Assembly: GCF_035920345.1 (NCBI RefSeq)
Contig: NZ_CP109149.1
Location: 6,820,001 to 6,884,000, forward strand
Length of the DNA stretch: 64,000 bases
From: Nocardia vinacea
GTDB lineage: Bacteria > Actinomycetota > Actinomycetes > Mycobacteriales > Mycobacteriaceae
Direction of reading: 5' to 3'
The stretch's first letter is position 1; each line of letters begins with the position of its first letter. The notes under the pieces are model-generated. The model was not told where the DNA came from and did no database searches. It saw nothing but the letters and a program-made list of their open reading frames with translations. This document shows positions 49,111 through 57,183 of the stretch, piece after piece. Position numbers and translations under genes: made by a program.

Positions 49111-49295
49111 CGACGACATCGGCACCGCCGCGGGTACGACGTCCGCGACCAAGCCGATGCGCAGTGCCTCGGCGGCATCGATGCATCGGCCCGACAGGGT
49201 GAGATAGCGCGCGACCGCACCGCCGACCAGCTCGGCCCATATCTCGGCCTCGAATCGGGAGTCGTACCCAGGGCGATCCGGCGGCCGCCACCCTG
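49110..49295 (-). pseudogene. C-terminal fragment of an enoyl-CoA hydratase/isomerase gene
   Basis: The minus-strand frame reads DSRFEAEIWAELVGGAVARY then LTLSGRCIDAAEALRIGLVA and DVVP. This is typical of the helix after the crotonase active site (tGr-hdAeEAlriGLV). No N-terminal half is present, and the frame runs directly into the 35-bp repeat array. Not translatable as a functional hydratase. Confidence 0.65.
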
Positions 49296-49297
49296 AA

Positions 49298-50020
49298 CTA
49301 CTCCGGAAAGCCGATGTCCGACTCGACGGCGTCGCGGTCGGTGTACATGCGCCAATAGTGGTCGCCCAGTTCGGCATTGGTCATGCGGACGATCTCGAGT
49401 CCGGCCGGGAACAGTTCCGGCTGCTCGTCGACCAGGCGCTCGGCCTTGCTGTTGCCGATCAGCGCGCCGATATTGAGCAGGCCGACATAGACGCCGGTGC
49501 CCTGCAGTTCGAGCGCGAGCTGGCGAATGTAGGTGCGCTGCGCGCCGAGCGCGACGCCGAAATTGGATAGGTACGGGACCGGATACCTGTCGGAGTATCC
49601 GGACGAAAACAGCAGTGCTCCTGCGCCGCGCTCGATCATCGCGGGCGCGAGCGCGCGGGTCATCCAGATCGGTGAGTAGAGCTTCAATTCCAGCGGGATG
49701 CGCAGGTTGGCGGCGTCGACATCGAGGGTGGTCGGGATGCGATTCACCGCATCGCCCGCCGCGCCGTGCATCGCGACATCGATCTGCCCGAACTCGGCCG
49801 TGATCTTGTCGACCACGCAATACAGCTGCTTTTCATCGGTGAGATCGGCCGGGAAGGCCGCGGCCTCGATGCCCTCGGCGGCCAGTTCCGCGACGTGGGC
49901 GCGGGCCTTCTCCGAATTCCGTCCGATGACCGCCACGCGGAATCCTTCCCGGCCGAACCGCCGTCCGGTCCCCATGCCGAGCCCGGGCCCGAATCCGAAT
50001 ATCGCGATCGTCTTGGTCAT
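49298..50020 (-). CDS. Short-chain dehydrogenase/reductase family protein
   Basis: The product is 240 aa from ATG 50020 (GAGGTAGT upstream). The nucleotide-binding start is KTIAIFGFGPGLGMGTGRRF with the SDR GxxxGxG pattern, then MHGAAGDAVN at the NAG position. The usual YxxxK is weak: GALLFSSGYSDRYPVPYLSN holds Ser and Tyr but no canonical Lys four residues later, so catalysis may be atypical. Divergent from a TetR regulator across a 104-bp region with paired operators, so probably regulated by it. Confidence 0.85.
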   Translation of the reverse strand: MTKTIAIFGFGPGLGMGTGRRFGREGFRVAVIGRNSEKARAHVAELAAEGIEAAAFPADLTDEKQLYCVVDKITAEFGQIDVAMHGAAGDAVNRIPTTLDVDAANLRIPLELKLYSPIWMTRALAPAMIERGAGALLFSSGYSDRYPVPYLSNFGVALGAQRTYIRQLALELQGTGVYVGLLNIGALIGNSKAERLVDEQPELFPAGLEIVRMTNAELGDHYWRMYTDRDAVESDIGFPE

Positions 50021-50034
50021 ACTACCTCACTAAG

Positions 50035-50090
50035 TTGAGCAATGGTTCAAGTTAGCGTCGACGGTAGCACTAACTTGAACCTATGCTCAA
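50035..50090. promoter_or_regulatory. Paired TetR operators between the SDR and TetR genes
   Basis: Two inverted copies of a 16-bp near-palindrome (TTGAGCAATGGTTCAA at 50035-50050 and TTGAACCTATGCTCAA at 50075-50090) nest inside a larger dyad with perfect 12-bp arms (GGTTCAAGTTAG and CTAACTTGAACC). Confidence 0.7.
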
Positions 50091-50124
50091 GATAAATCCG
50101 GTACCGGATTTGTAGGATCGGCGA

Positions 50125-50751
50125 ATGCCCGTGGACAAGCCGTTACGCAGCGACGCCCAACGCAACCGGGACGCGCTCGTCAACGCCGCCCGCGAGGTCT
50201 TCGAGGAACGCGGCCTGGACGCACCGCTCAAGGAAATCGCCGCTCGCGCCGGCGTGGCCATCGGCACGCTCTACAACCGCTTCCCCACCCGCGACGACCT
50301 CATCGCCGCCGCCGTCGAGGACCGTATCGAAGCGGGCGGCCGCATTGCCCAAGAGGCGATCGAAATCCAGGACCCTTGGGACGCTTTCGTCTACCTGGTC
50401 GAGAAGGTCTGCGAACTGCAGGCCGCCGACCGCCTACTCAGCGACCTCGCCCTGCGCGGCGCCCCCAGCCCCGCCATCGCACGCGCCCAGGAGTTCGGCC
50501 ATGGTCTGATGCGTCAAATCGTCGCGCGCGCCCAGGAATCCGGCGCGCTACGCCCCGACTGGGTCCTGGAAGACATCGCCTTCATCACTTGGTCGCACAC
50601 CCGAATCATCGAGGCCACCGCCAAAATCGCCCCCGAAGCCTGGCGGCGTCACCTCGCCCTGGTCCTGGACGGCCTCCGAGCCACCGCCGCCCACCCCCTA
50701 CCGGTACCCCCCATCACCGAAGACCAACTGATGCAAGCACTGAAGGGCTAG
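50125..50751 (+). CDS. TetR-family transcriptional regulator
   Basis: The product is 208 aa from ATG 50125. N-terminal HTH: RNRDALVNAAREVFEERGLD, PLKEIAARAGVAIGTLYNRF, PTRDDLIAAA. The C-terminal ligand-binding part resembles the SbtR-type C domain (ATTHxxR-like ITWSHTRIIEATAKIAPEAW). It is divergent from the SDR gene, and the dyads between them are the likely autoregulatory operators. The inducer is unknown. Confidence 0.92.
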   Translation: MPVDKPLRSDAQRNRDALVNAAREVFEERGLDAPLKEIAARAGVAIGTLYNRFPTRDDLIAAAVEDRIEAGGRIAQEAIEIQDPWDAFVYLVEKVCELQAADRLLSDLALRGAPSPAIARAQEFGHGLMRQIVARAQESGALRPDWVLEDIAFITWSHTRIIEATAKIAPEAWRRHLALVLDGLRATAAHPLPVPPITEDQLMQALKG

Positions 50752-50829
50752 GTGCCCGCGTACCCGAAGGCGCCCATTGGGATTCGTCGGTAGTACGTCA
50801 GTGCGGCCGAAACGGCCCTCGAGCCGACA

Positions 50830-51525
50830 TCACTGATACGGATATGGTGGTTGCCCGGTAGGAGGCTGCTGCGGATACGGGTATTGCCCGGGCTGAAATG
50901 CGGGCTGCTGATACGGATCCGGCGCATACTGACCATACGGCGCAGCTGACGGCTGGCCATACGGCGCGGGCGAGTACGGCGTGGCGGATGGCTGCACGGG
51001 CTGCCCATACGGCGCGGGTTGCGCATACGGCTGAACCGGTTGACCGTAGGGCGGCGGGACCGGTACCCGCGGGCGACGGCGCTCCGCGATCCAGCGGCCG
51101 GTCGAGCCGACCGCGGCCAGCGCCATTGTCGTGAGCATAAGAGCGACGCCCACCGCCGACGTCGGACTGAACACACCGAACATGGCCACGCCGATAATCA
51201 AGTCCGCCAAGGCCAACGCGCAGCCCAGGAGCACCATCACTCGTCCAATGGTCAAACGGCAGAGCAGCAGGATGCCGCCGACGATCAGGAGAAACGCGAT
51301 GAATCCCGCGGCGACCATGGCGAATTGCACTTTGCCCGCACCGAGGATCTTGGTATCGACCGCCGCCAGCGCCGCGGCCCCCATGACGTTCAAACCCCCG
51401 GCAACCAATGCGAGCACACCCGCGGTGATTCCGGTGCCACCCCCTGCGGGCTGCTGCGACGGATAGCCGAACGGCGGTTGCTGACCGTAACCCTGATGTC
51501 CGGGTTGGCCATACGGATAGCCCAT
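50830..51525 (-). CDS. Pro/Tyr-rich membrane protein
   Basis: The product is 231 aa from ATG 51525 with GGGAGGGAG upstream. An N-terminal MGYPYGQPGHQGYGQQPPFG tract is followed by GGGTGITAGVLALVAGGLNV and three further hydrophobic segments. A long C-terminal PYGQP/PAPYGQP-type repeat tail (about residues 150-231) is probably cytosolic and disordered. It has the same plan as the 60609-61466 protein. Function unknown. Confidence 0.75.
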   Translation of the reverse strand: MGYPYGQPGHQGYGQQPPFGYPSQQPAGGGTGITAGVLALVAGGLNVMGAAALAAVDTKILGAGKVQFAMVAAGFIAFLLIVGGILLLCRLTIGRVMVLLGCALALADLIIGVAMFGVFSPTSAVGVALMLTTMALAAVGSTGRWIAERRRPRVPVPPPYGQPVQPYAQPAPYGQPVQPSATPYSPAPYGQPSAAPYGQYAPDPYQQPAFQPGQYPYPQQPPTGQPPYPYQ

Positions 51526-51594
51526 CGAGATCTCCCTCCCGCGCTCCGACCGCGAAACTGTACCGCGCTCAGCGGTTTCGCTCGACGTGGGCGA

Positions 51595-52143
51595 TCACGA
51601 GGTCAGCGCGTGATGAGCCGGGTGGGCGGGGCCGGCGGCGGTCCAGCGGGCGGCGAATCTGTTGGCGCACAGGAGCAGGATGAGGAGGGGTGGGATGAGG
51701 TTTATTGCGGTGCGGAGCAGGTTTTCCTGGATGAGGGCGGTCATCTGGCCGACCAGGCCGAAGAAGGGTGGTACCCAGATCGGGTGGTCGGCGGTGGACC
51801 ACCAGAAGATGCCGAGGCCGAATTCATAGTCGGTGAGCGAAACGGCAAGTCCGACAATGCCGATCGCGAGCGATAGGCCGGATGCGACGATCAGCGTGTA
51901 GCGCCCGGTTTCGTCCTGACGCCAGAGCTGGATACCGCCGAAGATCAAGGCCAAGGCCATCAGCGCCGCGCCGAGCGTAGTGAAGATGACGAGCGAATTG
52001 TCGAACCGGCTCCGATTGTCGATGAAGTCGACGACGAGCAAGGTGCCCCCGAGCAGGCTTCCCAACCCGTACAGCACCGCAATCGCCGCGCCGATCTGCG
52101 CGACCACCCCACTCTGCGACCGATCCCCACTCCGGTAAAGCAT
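51595..52143 (-). CDS. Hypothetical four-TM membrane protein
   Basis: The product is 182 aa. ATG 52143 is chosen because GGAGGAG lies 8 nt upstream; a GTG at 52152 overlaps that site. Four hydrophobic segments (IGAAIAVLYGLGSLLGGTLL, VIFTTLGAALMALALIFGG, YTLIVASGLSLAIGIVGLAV, LIPPLLILLLCANRF). I do not recognise a family. It follows the MerR gene on the same strand, separated by a terminator. Confidence 0.6.
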   Translation of the reverse strand: MLYRSGDRSQSGVVAQIGAAIAVLYGLGSLLGGTLLVVDFIDNRSRFDNSLVIFTTLGAALMALALIFGGIQLWRQDETGRYTLIVASGLSLAIGIVGLAVSLTDYEFGLGIFWWSTADHPIWVPPFFGLVGQMTALIQENLLRTAINLIPPLLILLLCANRFAARWTAAGPAHPAHHALTS

Positions 52144-52251
52144 CGTCGACACTCCTCCCCACCTAGTTGTGGACGATTCGATCCTACGGCCGCAGACCGG
52201 CCTCCAGCGTGCTGTCGAATTGCCGCGCCACGACGACCCCGGCGAACGGCG

Positions 52252-52284
52252 GGTAGGGCGTCCGCTGGATGCGGGCGCCCTACC
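52252..52284 (-). terminator. Terminator after the TipAL-like gene
   Basis: The arms GGTAGGGCG and CGCCCTACC enclose CCGC/GCGG. It lies 6 nt past the stop on the minus strand. Confidence 0.7.
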
Positions 52285-52290
52285 TTGTTG

Positions 52291-53052
52291 TTACCGCAGG
52301 TTGGCCTCGGCGTACGCCTTCATCGCGTCGCGCACGAATTCAGTTGTGCCGTCACCGTGTACGTCGTAGTTGGCCGCGAAACGCGGGTCGGCGACGTACA
52401 TTTCGCCGAGTCCGGTGAAGTACTCGTACGACGGGCAACCCTGCGAACCGACCCCGATCCAGTCGTAGTGCCGCGCGACGATGGCCTGGACCTCGTCGCT
52501 GTCCGGGGCGAGTCCGGCGGCGTGCGCCCGGCCGTAGTCGGCGGCGATATCCAGGTGGGTCTGGAAGTACGCCTGCTTATCCGCCTCGCTGAGCGAGCGC
52601 CACCAGCGGTCGCCGCTTTCGTAGGCGGCCTTGCCCCAGCGTTCGATCACCTCATCCTTGTACCGAGTGTGGTCGAAACCGTCGAAAACCTCTGCTGCCA
52701 TGAGTTGTTCACCTCGTTCCGTCTTGTGCAGCGTGATGGTCACCGACTCGATCTGGCGCCGGATCCGATCCTGTTCCTGCCGAAGCAGTTCCAGGTGCGC
52801 GCGCAGCGCGGCGGCGGTGTCCTGTTCGCCCGCGAGAACTTCGGCGATGACCGGAAGGCCGAGGCCGAGTTCGCGCAGCAGCAGGATGCGTTGCAGCCGA
52901 ACCAGGGAGTCCTGGTCGTAGTAGCGGTAGCCGTTGGCGCCGATCCGGCTCGGCGGCAGCAGTCCGAGCTGCCCGTAGTGACGCAGCGTTCGGCTGGTGG
53001 TACCGGCCGCCTTGGCCAGATCCTGGATGGACCATTCGGTGCCCGTTCGCAT
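52291..53052 (-). CDS. MerR-family regulator with TipAS antibiotic-recognition domain
   Basis: The product is 253 aa, the length of Streptomyces TipAL; ATG 53052 with GGGAGAACAGG upstream. N-terminal MerR HTH (WSIQDLAKAAGTTSRTLRHY, GYRYYDQDSLVRLQRILLLR), then a coiled linker (LRQEQDRIRRQIESVTITLH), then the TipAS domain (YGRAHAAGLAPDSDEVQAIV, RHYDWI, YFTGLGEMYVADPRFAANYD). TipAL binds thiopeptides and activates its own promoter; the Cys in GSQGCPSYEYF is at the position that reacts with drug in that family. No adjacent resistance gene is obvious. Confidence 0.88.
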   Translation of the reverse strand: MRTGTEWSIQDLAKAAGTTSRTLRHYGQLGLLPPSRIGANGYRYYDQDSLVRLQRILLLRELGLGLPVIAEVLAGEQDTAAALRAHLELLRQEQDRIRRQIESVTITLHKTERGEQLMAAEVFDGFDHTRYKDEVIERWGKAAYESGDRWWRSLSEADKQAYFQTHLDIAADYGRAHAAGLAPDSDEVQAIVARHYDWIGVGSQGCPSYEYFTGLGEMYVADPRFAANYDVHGDGTTEFVRDAMKAYAEANLR

Positions 53053-53086
53053 GACCTGTTCTCCCTTCTTTCTCGTCGGTACAACC

Positions 53087-53117
53087 AGCATGCAAGTTGA
53101 CGTTACGTCAAGGTCAA
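53087..53117 (-). promoter_or_regulatory. MerR-type promoter and operator of the TipAL-like gene
   Basis: On the minus strand: -35 TTGACC (53117-53112), a 19-nt spacer holding the palindrome TTGACGTAACGTCAA (53111-53097), and -10 CATGCT (53092-53087). The over-long 19-bp spacer with an embedded dyad is the hallmark of MerR-activated promoters. Confidence 0.65.
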
Positions 53118-53121
53118 CCCC

Positions 53122-54048
53122 TTAATGTGCGCCGACCGGCACCCGAGGTATGACCACGGCAGGTTCGATCCGCGGCTTTGCGACCATCTGACCGAGCAGC
53201 GTGCCGCCGAGCGCGATACCGAGTCCGACCACCTGCAGCGGGCTCAACGCTTGACCGAGCGCGATCCACCCGATCACAGCCGCCGATACCGGGCTGAGCA
53301 GTCCGAGGAAGGCGACCGAGGTCGCCGGCACCTTGGCGATGCCGCGGAACCAGAGGAAGTACGCCAGCGCGGTACCGATGACGCCGAGGTACAGGTAGCC
53401 GCCGACAGCCCGGCCGTCGAGTGCGGGCGGCGCACCCTCGATCAGGAAGGCGAGCGGTGCGATGAACAGGCCGCCCGCGGTGAGCTGCCAGCCGGTGATC
53501 GCGAGCGGTCCGACACCCTCGGGTCGACCCCAGCGCTGAGTGAGCACCGTGCCCATCGCCATGGACGCCGCACCGGCGAGTCCGGCGATCACACCGACCG
53601 TATCGAGTTGCGCATTGGCGCGTAGCACCACAAGTGCGACCCCGAAGACACCGACCAGGCCCGCGATCACCTTGCGCCCGTTGGGTTTTTCGGCGAGCAC
53701 GACTGTTGCGAAGGCCAGCGCGAACATCGGTGCGACCGCACCCAGAACACCGGCGACACCGCCCGGCAGCCGGTATGCGGCGAGGAACAACAGCGGGAAG
53801 AACGCGCCGATATTGAGGACACCGAGGGCAGCGGCGCGCCCGAGCCAGACCCCGCGCGGCAGCACGCGGGTGATGGCGAGCAGCGCGAGCCCGGCGGGCA
53901 GGGCGCGCATCAGCGCGGTGAAGAGCGGACGGTCCGGCGGCAGGAATTCGGTGGTCACGGCGTAGGTAGAGCCCCATGCGATCGGGGCGAGTGCGGCGAG
54001 CGCCAGGGTGTCGGCGTACGAGTCGCGCGCGGCGGTGGCTGTTGTCAT
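53122..54048 (-). CDS. EamA/DMT-family transporter
   Basis: The product is 308 aa from ATG 54048 with GAGGAG upstream; the longer frame to 54186 runs into the divergent gene. Ten hydrophobic segments are arranged as two EamA halves (LALAALAPIAWGSTYAVTTE, RPLFTALMRALPAGLALLAI, then a second half with GTALAYFLWFRGIAKVPATS). Such carriers export amino acids or metabolites; the substrate is unknown. Divergent from a MarR regulator over about 105 bp. Confidence 0.9.
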   Translation of the reverse strand: MTTATAARDSYADTLALAALAPIAWGSTYAVTTEFLPPDRPLFTALMRALPAGLALLAITRVLPRGVWLGRAAALGVLNIGAFFPLLFLAAYRLPGGVAGVLGAVAPMFALAFATVVLAEKPNGRKVIAGLVGVFGVALVVLRANAQLDTVGVIAGLAGAASMAMGTVLTQRWGRPEGVGPLAITGWQLTAGGLFIAPLAFLIEGAPPALDGRAVGGYLYLGVIGTALAYFLWFRGIAKVPATSVAFLGLLSPVSAAVIGWIALGQALSPLQVVGLGIALGGTLLGQMVAKPRIEPAVVIPRVPVGAH

Positions 54049-54071
54049 GTGGTCGCTCCTCATTGATAATC

Positions 54072-54081
54072 TCAACGTTGA
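54072..54081. promoter_or_regulatory. Candidate MarR operator
   Basis: Perfect palindrome TCAACGTTGA, flanked by further ATCTACT / AGTAGAT inverted arms (about 54085-54119), in the divergent region between the EamA and MarR genes. Confidence 0.45.
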
Positions 54082-54153
54082 AATATCTACTCGCTGGCAT
54101 ATCTCACCGTCAAGTAGATGAATGTTGAGGTAATCACTATCGAGAGGAACCCC

Positions 54154-54654
54154 GTGGCCGACGCGATCGATCTGTTCACCGCGCACTGGAACCGGGAACG
54201 GCCGGACGTCGACGTGTCACCGATGGCGGTGATCGGGCGCATCCAACGGCTTTCCCGCCTGCTGGAACAGGACCTGAAGAAGTTCTTCGCCGGACACGGA
54301 CTGGAGTTCTGGGAGTTCGACATGCTCGCGACCCTGCGTCGCTCCGGCGGCGCCGACGGACTCACCGCGGGCGCTCTCAACCAGGTCGCCATGCTCACCT
54401 CAGGCGCCATCACCAACCGCATCGACCGACTCGCAGCCAAGGGCCTCGTCGAGCGCGCACCCTGCCCAGAGGACCGCAGAGCAATCCGCGTCCAACTCAC
54501 CGCCGCAGGCCGCACTCTGATCGACGACCTACTGCCCTTGCACATGGCGAACGAGCAGCGCCTCCTCACCGCACTGGATAAGCAGGACCGCGGTCACCTG
54601 GCCGATCTGCTGCGAACCCTGACCGAATCGTTGGGCGATACCGCGTCGTCCTGA
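54154..54654 (+). CDS. MarR-family transcriptional regulator
   Basis: The product is 166 aa. GTG 54154 has GAGAGGA 7 nt upstream; the frame is open to 54118 without a better site. Winged-helix features: FWEFDMLATLRRSGG, LTAGALNQVAMLTSGAITNR, IDRLAAKGLVERAPCPEDRR (wing with the Asp-Arg-Arg signature) and IRVQLTAAGRTLID. Likely controls the divergent EamA transporter through the intergenic dyads. Confidence 0.9.
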   Translation: MADAIDLFTAHWNRERPDVDVSPMAVIGRIQRLSRLLEQDLKKFFAGHGLEFWEFDMLATLRRSGGADGLTAGALNQVAMLTSGAITNRIDRLAAKGLVERAPCPEDRRAIRVQLTAAGRTLIDDLLPLHMANEQRLLTALDKQDRGHLADLLRTLTESLGDTASS

Positions 54655-55142
54655 TTCGACAAATGCCCGATTACGCCAGTTACAGCTCTTGTCGCGCAGG
54701 CGAATTCGTTAAGCGGCACCGGCCGAGGCCAAGTTGCGCCGCCCCGGACCGAGGCCCGTTGACCGAACGGTGCGTCACGCAACTCGAGCTCATCGCTTGG
54801 CTCCACCTCGCGTAAGTGGATTCGCCGACGCGGCAAGGTTCCGCCGCCCCGGACCGAGGCTACCTGGCCGAACGGGTGCGCCACGCAACTCGAGCACGTC
54901 GTTTGGCTCCACCTCGCATAAGTGGATTCGCCGACGCGGCAAGGTTCCGCCGCCCCGGACCGAGGCCACCTGGCCGAACGGGTGCGCCACGCAACTCGAG
55001 CACGTCGTTTGGCTCCACCTCGCATAAGTGGATTCGCCGACGCGGCACCGGGAATCGCGCGGACGCCACGACTATCCGTAGGCCGAGGCAAACGGTCCAG
55101 AACGGCTCGGCGACTACGGCTCTTAGGTCAACTCCGAATCCT
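54655..55142. other. 488-nt non-coding region with a tandem array
   Basis: Three units of a 106-bp repeat fill most of it (54727-55046). Open frames are present on both strands but arise from the repeat, whose length is not a multiple of three, so coding is unlikely. Confidence 0.65.
54727..55046. repeat. Three-unit 106-bp tandem repeat
   Basis: GTGGATTCGCCGACGCGG recurs at 54816, 54922 and 55028 (period 106). The second and third units differ by a single base (CTACCTGG against CCACCTGG); the first is more divergent and about one base shorter. It lies between the MarR and SpoIID genes. Confidence 0.9.
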
Positions 55143-56960
55143 CTAGGTCAACTCCGAATCCTCGTTTGTCGGCGCGACCGAAAGGATCGCGGGAGCGCGT
55201 GGGGGTGGCGGGGTTGGGGTTGATGCCGTAGTCGGGGCGACGGTGGTTCCGGGCGGGACCGAGACCTCGGGCGCGATCGCGGCGCCTGGTGCTACGGAAT
55301 GTCCCGGTGACACAGCATTTCCGAGCGCGAGCGCGTCTCCGGGCACAGCGCTTCCAGGCGGGGCGTTGCCGCCGGGCAGCGCGCTCGCGGGCGCGGCATT
55401 GCCGGGCACGGCACTCTCAGGCACGGTGTTCGCGCCGGGCACTGCGCTCTCGGGTGAGCTGTTAACGCCGGGTGGTAATGCACTTCCGGGCGGCGCATTT
55501 TCAGGCGTGCCATTCGCAGCACCGGGCACTCCACTCTCCGTGCCATTCCCAGCACCGGGCACTGCGCTCTCGGGCGTGCCATTCGCGGCACCGGGCACTC
55601 CACTCTCGGGCGCGCCATTCCCACCGGGCGGTACAGCGCGCCCGTTACTGCCCGGCGGCACGGTGCCGCCCGGCTTGCCCTCGTGCGCATCCGGCACCAG
55701 CTGCATAAGCGTCGTGAAGTCGACGACCTGGGCACCGAGCGTCGGTGTCGCGATGATGACGCCGTTGGTGAAAAGCCGGTAGGTACCGCCGTTTTGGGGT
55801 AGCGCCATTTCCGGGCCGAGCGGCTGGCCGACCGCGCTGCTCGCGCCGCCGATCCGGCGGTATTCGGCATCGATCGGGGATTCGGCGACGAGAGTCTGCT
55901 TGCGGGGATCCACCGGATTACCCGCACCGACCACCGGGATGCCGAGTTCGGCGGGCGTCGGTCCGACATCGAAGGCGTAGATATCGGCCGGTTCCCCACC
56001 GTCCGGTGCGGAGGAGTACTCCGAACGCAGGATTCGGCCGTCCCGCAAAAGCACCGTCCCCGTGGTCGATGCGATGGCAGCGGCCGCGCGCGGATCCTCC
56101 TTGGCAGTGCCGGGATACTCCTGGCAGTCGGTGGAATCGCAAGTCTGCGCGTATGGGTAGCGGTGCTCCGCCAGCGCGTACGAACGTGCGGCGATCGCTT
56201 GTGCGCGAAGGGCTTCCGTCGCTCCCTTGTCGACCCAGTTGGCCTGCACCTCGGCCGGGACGACACCGAGCAGATAGTCCTCGACATCGACGCGATTCAC
56301 CGTGCGCGCCGCACCGTTTTCCATGGCAACACCGAGTGAGCCGCGATATGCCGAACCACCGCACAGCGTCAGATGTTCGGCGGCGGGACGGTTGGGCCGC
56401 GGGTTGAGCGGATAGATCCAGGGGTCGGCGGTCGCCCGCTGCCACAGCACCTCGCCGTCACAGCCCATCGTGACAACCACATTCGCACCGCCGTCGGGCA
56501 GCGCGGTGAGATGTGCGACCTGGCCGCGCGGCAGCATTTGGCCCGCGACTCGCAATCCGGCGTCGGCATAGGCGTCCAGCGTCGAATCGTCCTGGGCGAA
56601 GAGCCGCACCCCGACGGTGGTCGCCGAGATTTTGCTGAGCGTCGCGCCCGGGTAGTAGTGATCAAGGATGCGTTCGGCAGCCCAGCCGTCAAGGGCACTG
56701 TCGAACGCGCCGACCTGACTCATACCGCGCCCATGGCCCGGTCCGGCCAACGGACGGACAAGAGCGTCGGTCGGCCAGACCCAGAACGCGAGTATGGTGC
56801 TGGCCAGGACGGCCGCACCACCGGTGACCAGCATCGGACGGATGGAAATCGGAGTTCCCGATATTCGCTGCCCGCCAATTCGTCCGCGTGGCGCACTCGT
56901 TTTCACCCGCAATTTTCGCTCCCCCCGCGTCGTGTCATTCCGGTGCCGTCTACTTCGCAT
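55143..56960 (-). CDS. SpoIID/LytB-domain protein with Pro-Gly repeat tail
   Basis: The product is 605 aa from ATG 56960 (GGGAG 7 nt upstream); a frame to 57023 and a later GTG are alternatives. One N-terminal TM (MLVTGGAAVLASTILAFWVW), then a SpoIID-like domain: GPGHGRGMSQVGAFDSALDG, VEDYLLGVVPAEVQANWVDK, EALRAQAIAARSYALAE and SEYSSAPDGG. SpoIID proteins are glycan-strand lytic transglycosylases or amidase enhancers. Residues about 423-590 are degenerate VPG/PESAVPG repeats. Divergent from the PGRP amidase gene, pointing to joint action on peptidoglycan. Confidence 0.88.
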   Translation of the reverse strand: MRSRRHRNDTTRGERKLRVKTSAPRGRIGGQRISGTPISIRPMLVTGGAAVLASTILAFWVWPTDALVRPLAGPGHGRGMSQVGAFDSALDGWAAERILDHYYPGATLSKISATTVGVRLFAQDDSTLDAYADAGLRVAGQMLPRGQVAHLTALPDGGANVVVTMGCDGEVLWQRATADPWIYPLNPRPNRPAAEHLTLCGGSAYRGSLGVAMENGAARTVNRVDVEDYLLGVVPAEVQANWVDKGATEALRAQAIAARSYALAEHRYPYAQTCDSTDCQEYPGTAKEDPRAAAAIASTTGTVLLRDGRILRSEYSSAPDGGEPADIYAFDVGPTPAELGIPVVGAGNPVDPRKQTLVAESPIDAEYRRIGGASSAVGQPLGPEMALPQNGGTYRLFTNGVIIATPTLGAQVVDFTTLMQLVPDAHEGKPGGTVPPGSNGRAVPPGGNGAPESGVPGAANGTPESAVPGAGNGTESGVPGAANGTPENAPPGSALPPGVNSSPESAVPGANTVPESAVPGNAAPASALPGGNAPPGSAVPGDALALGNAVSPGHSVAPGAAIAPEVSVPPGTTVAPTTASTPTPPPPRAPAILSVAPTNEDSELT

Positions 56961-57183
56961 CCGTTCACTCCCACGGTTTTCCAGGACCTGATCGGTTCGA
57001 TACCTGTCGGCATGTCGTTCCATCCGGCCGCAAATCGAGAGCTACATTCGAGCAATCACATAAATCCTCAACCAGAGGTTTAGACCTGTGACAGTTGTGA
57101 ACTAGTGTGATCGTTGATGCATCAGGAAGCAACCCTGACATTCACGCAGATAATCGCTCGGTTCGACCTGATTGGAGATGCTA

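Noticed and set aside
54770..55223. Small proteins encoded by the 106-bp array
   Set aside because: Frames appear on both strands, the period is not divisible by three, and no ribosome site precedes them.
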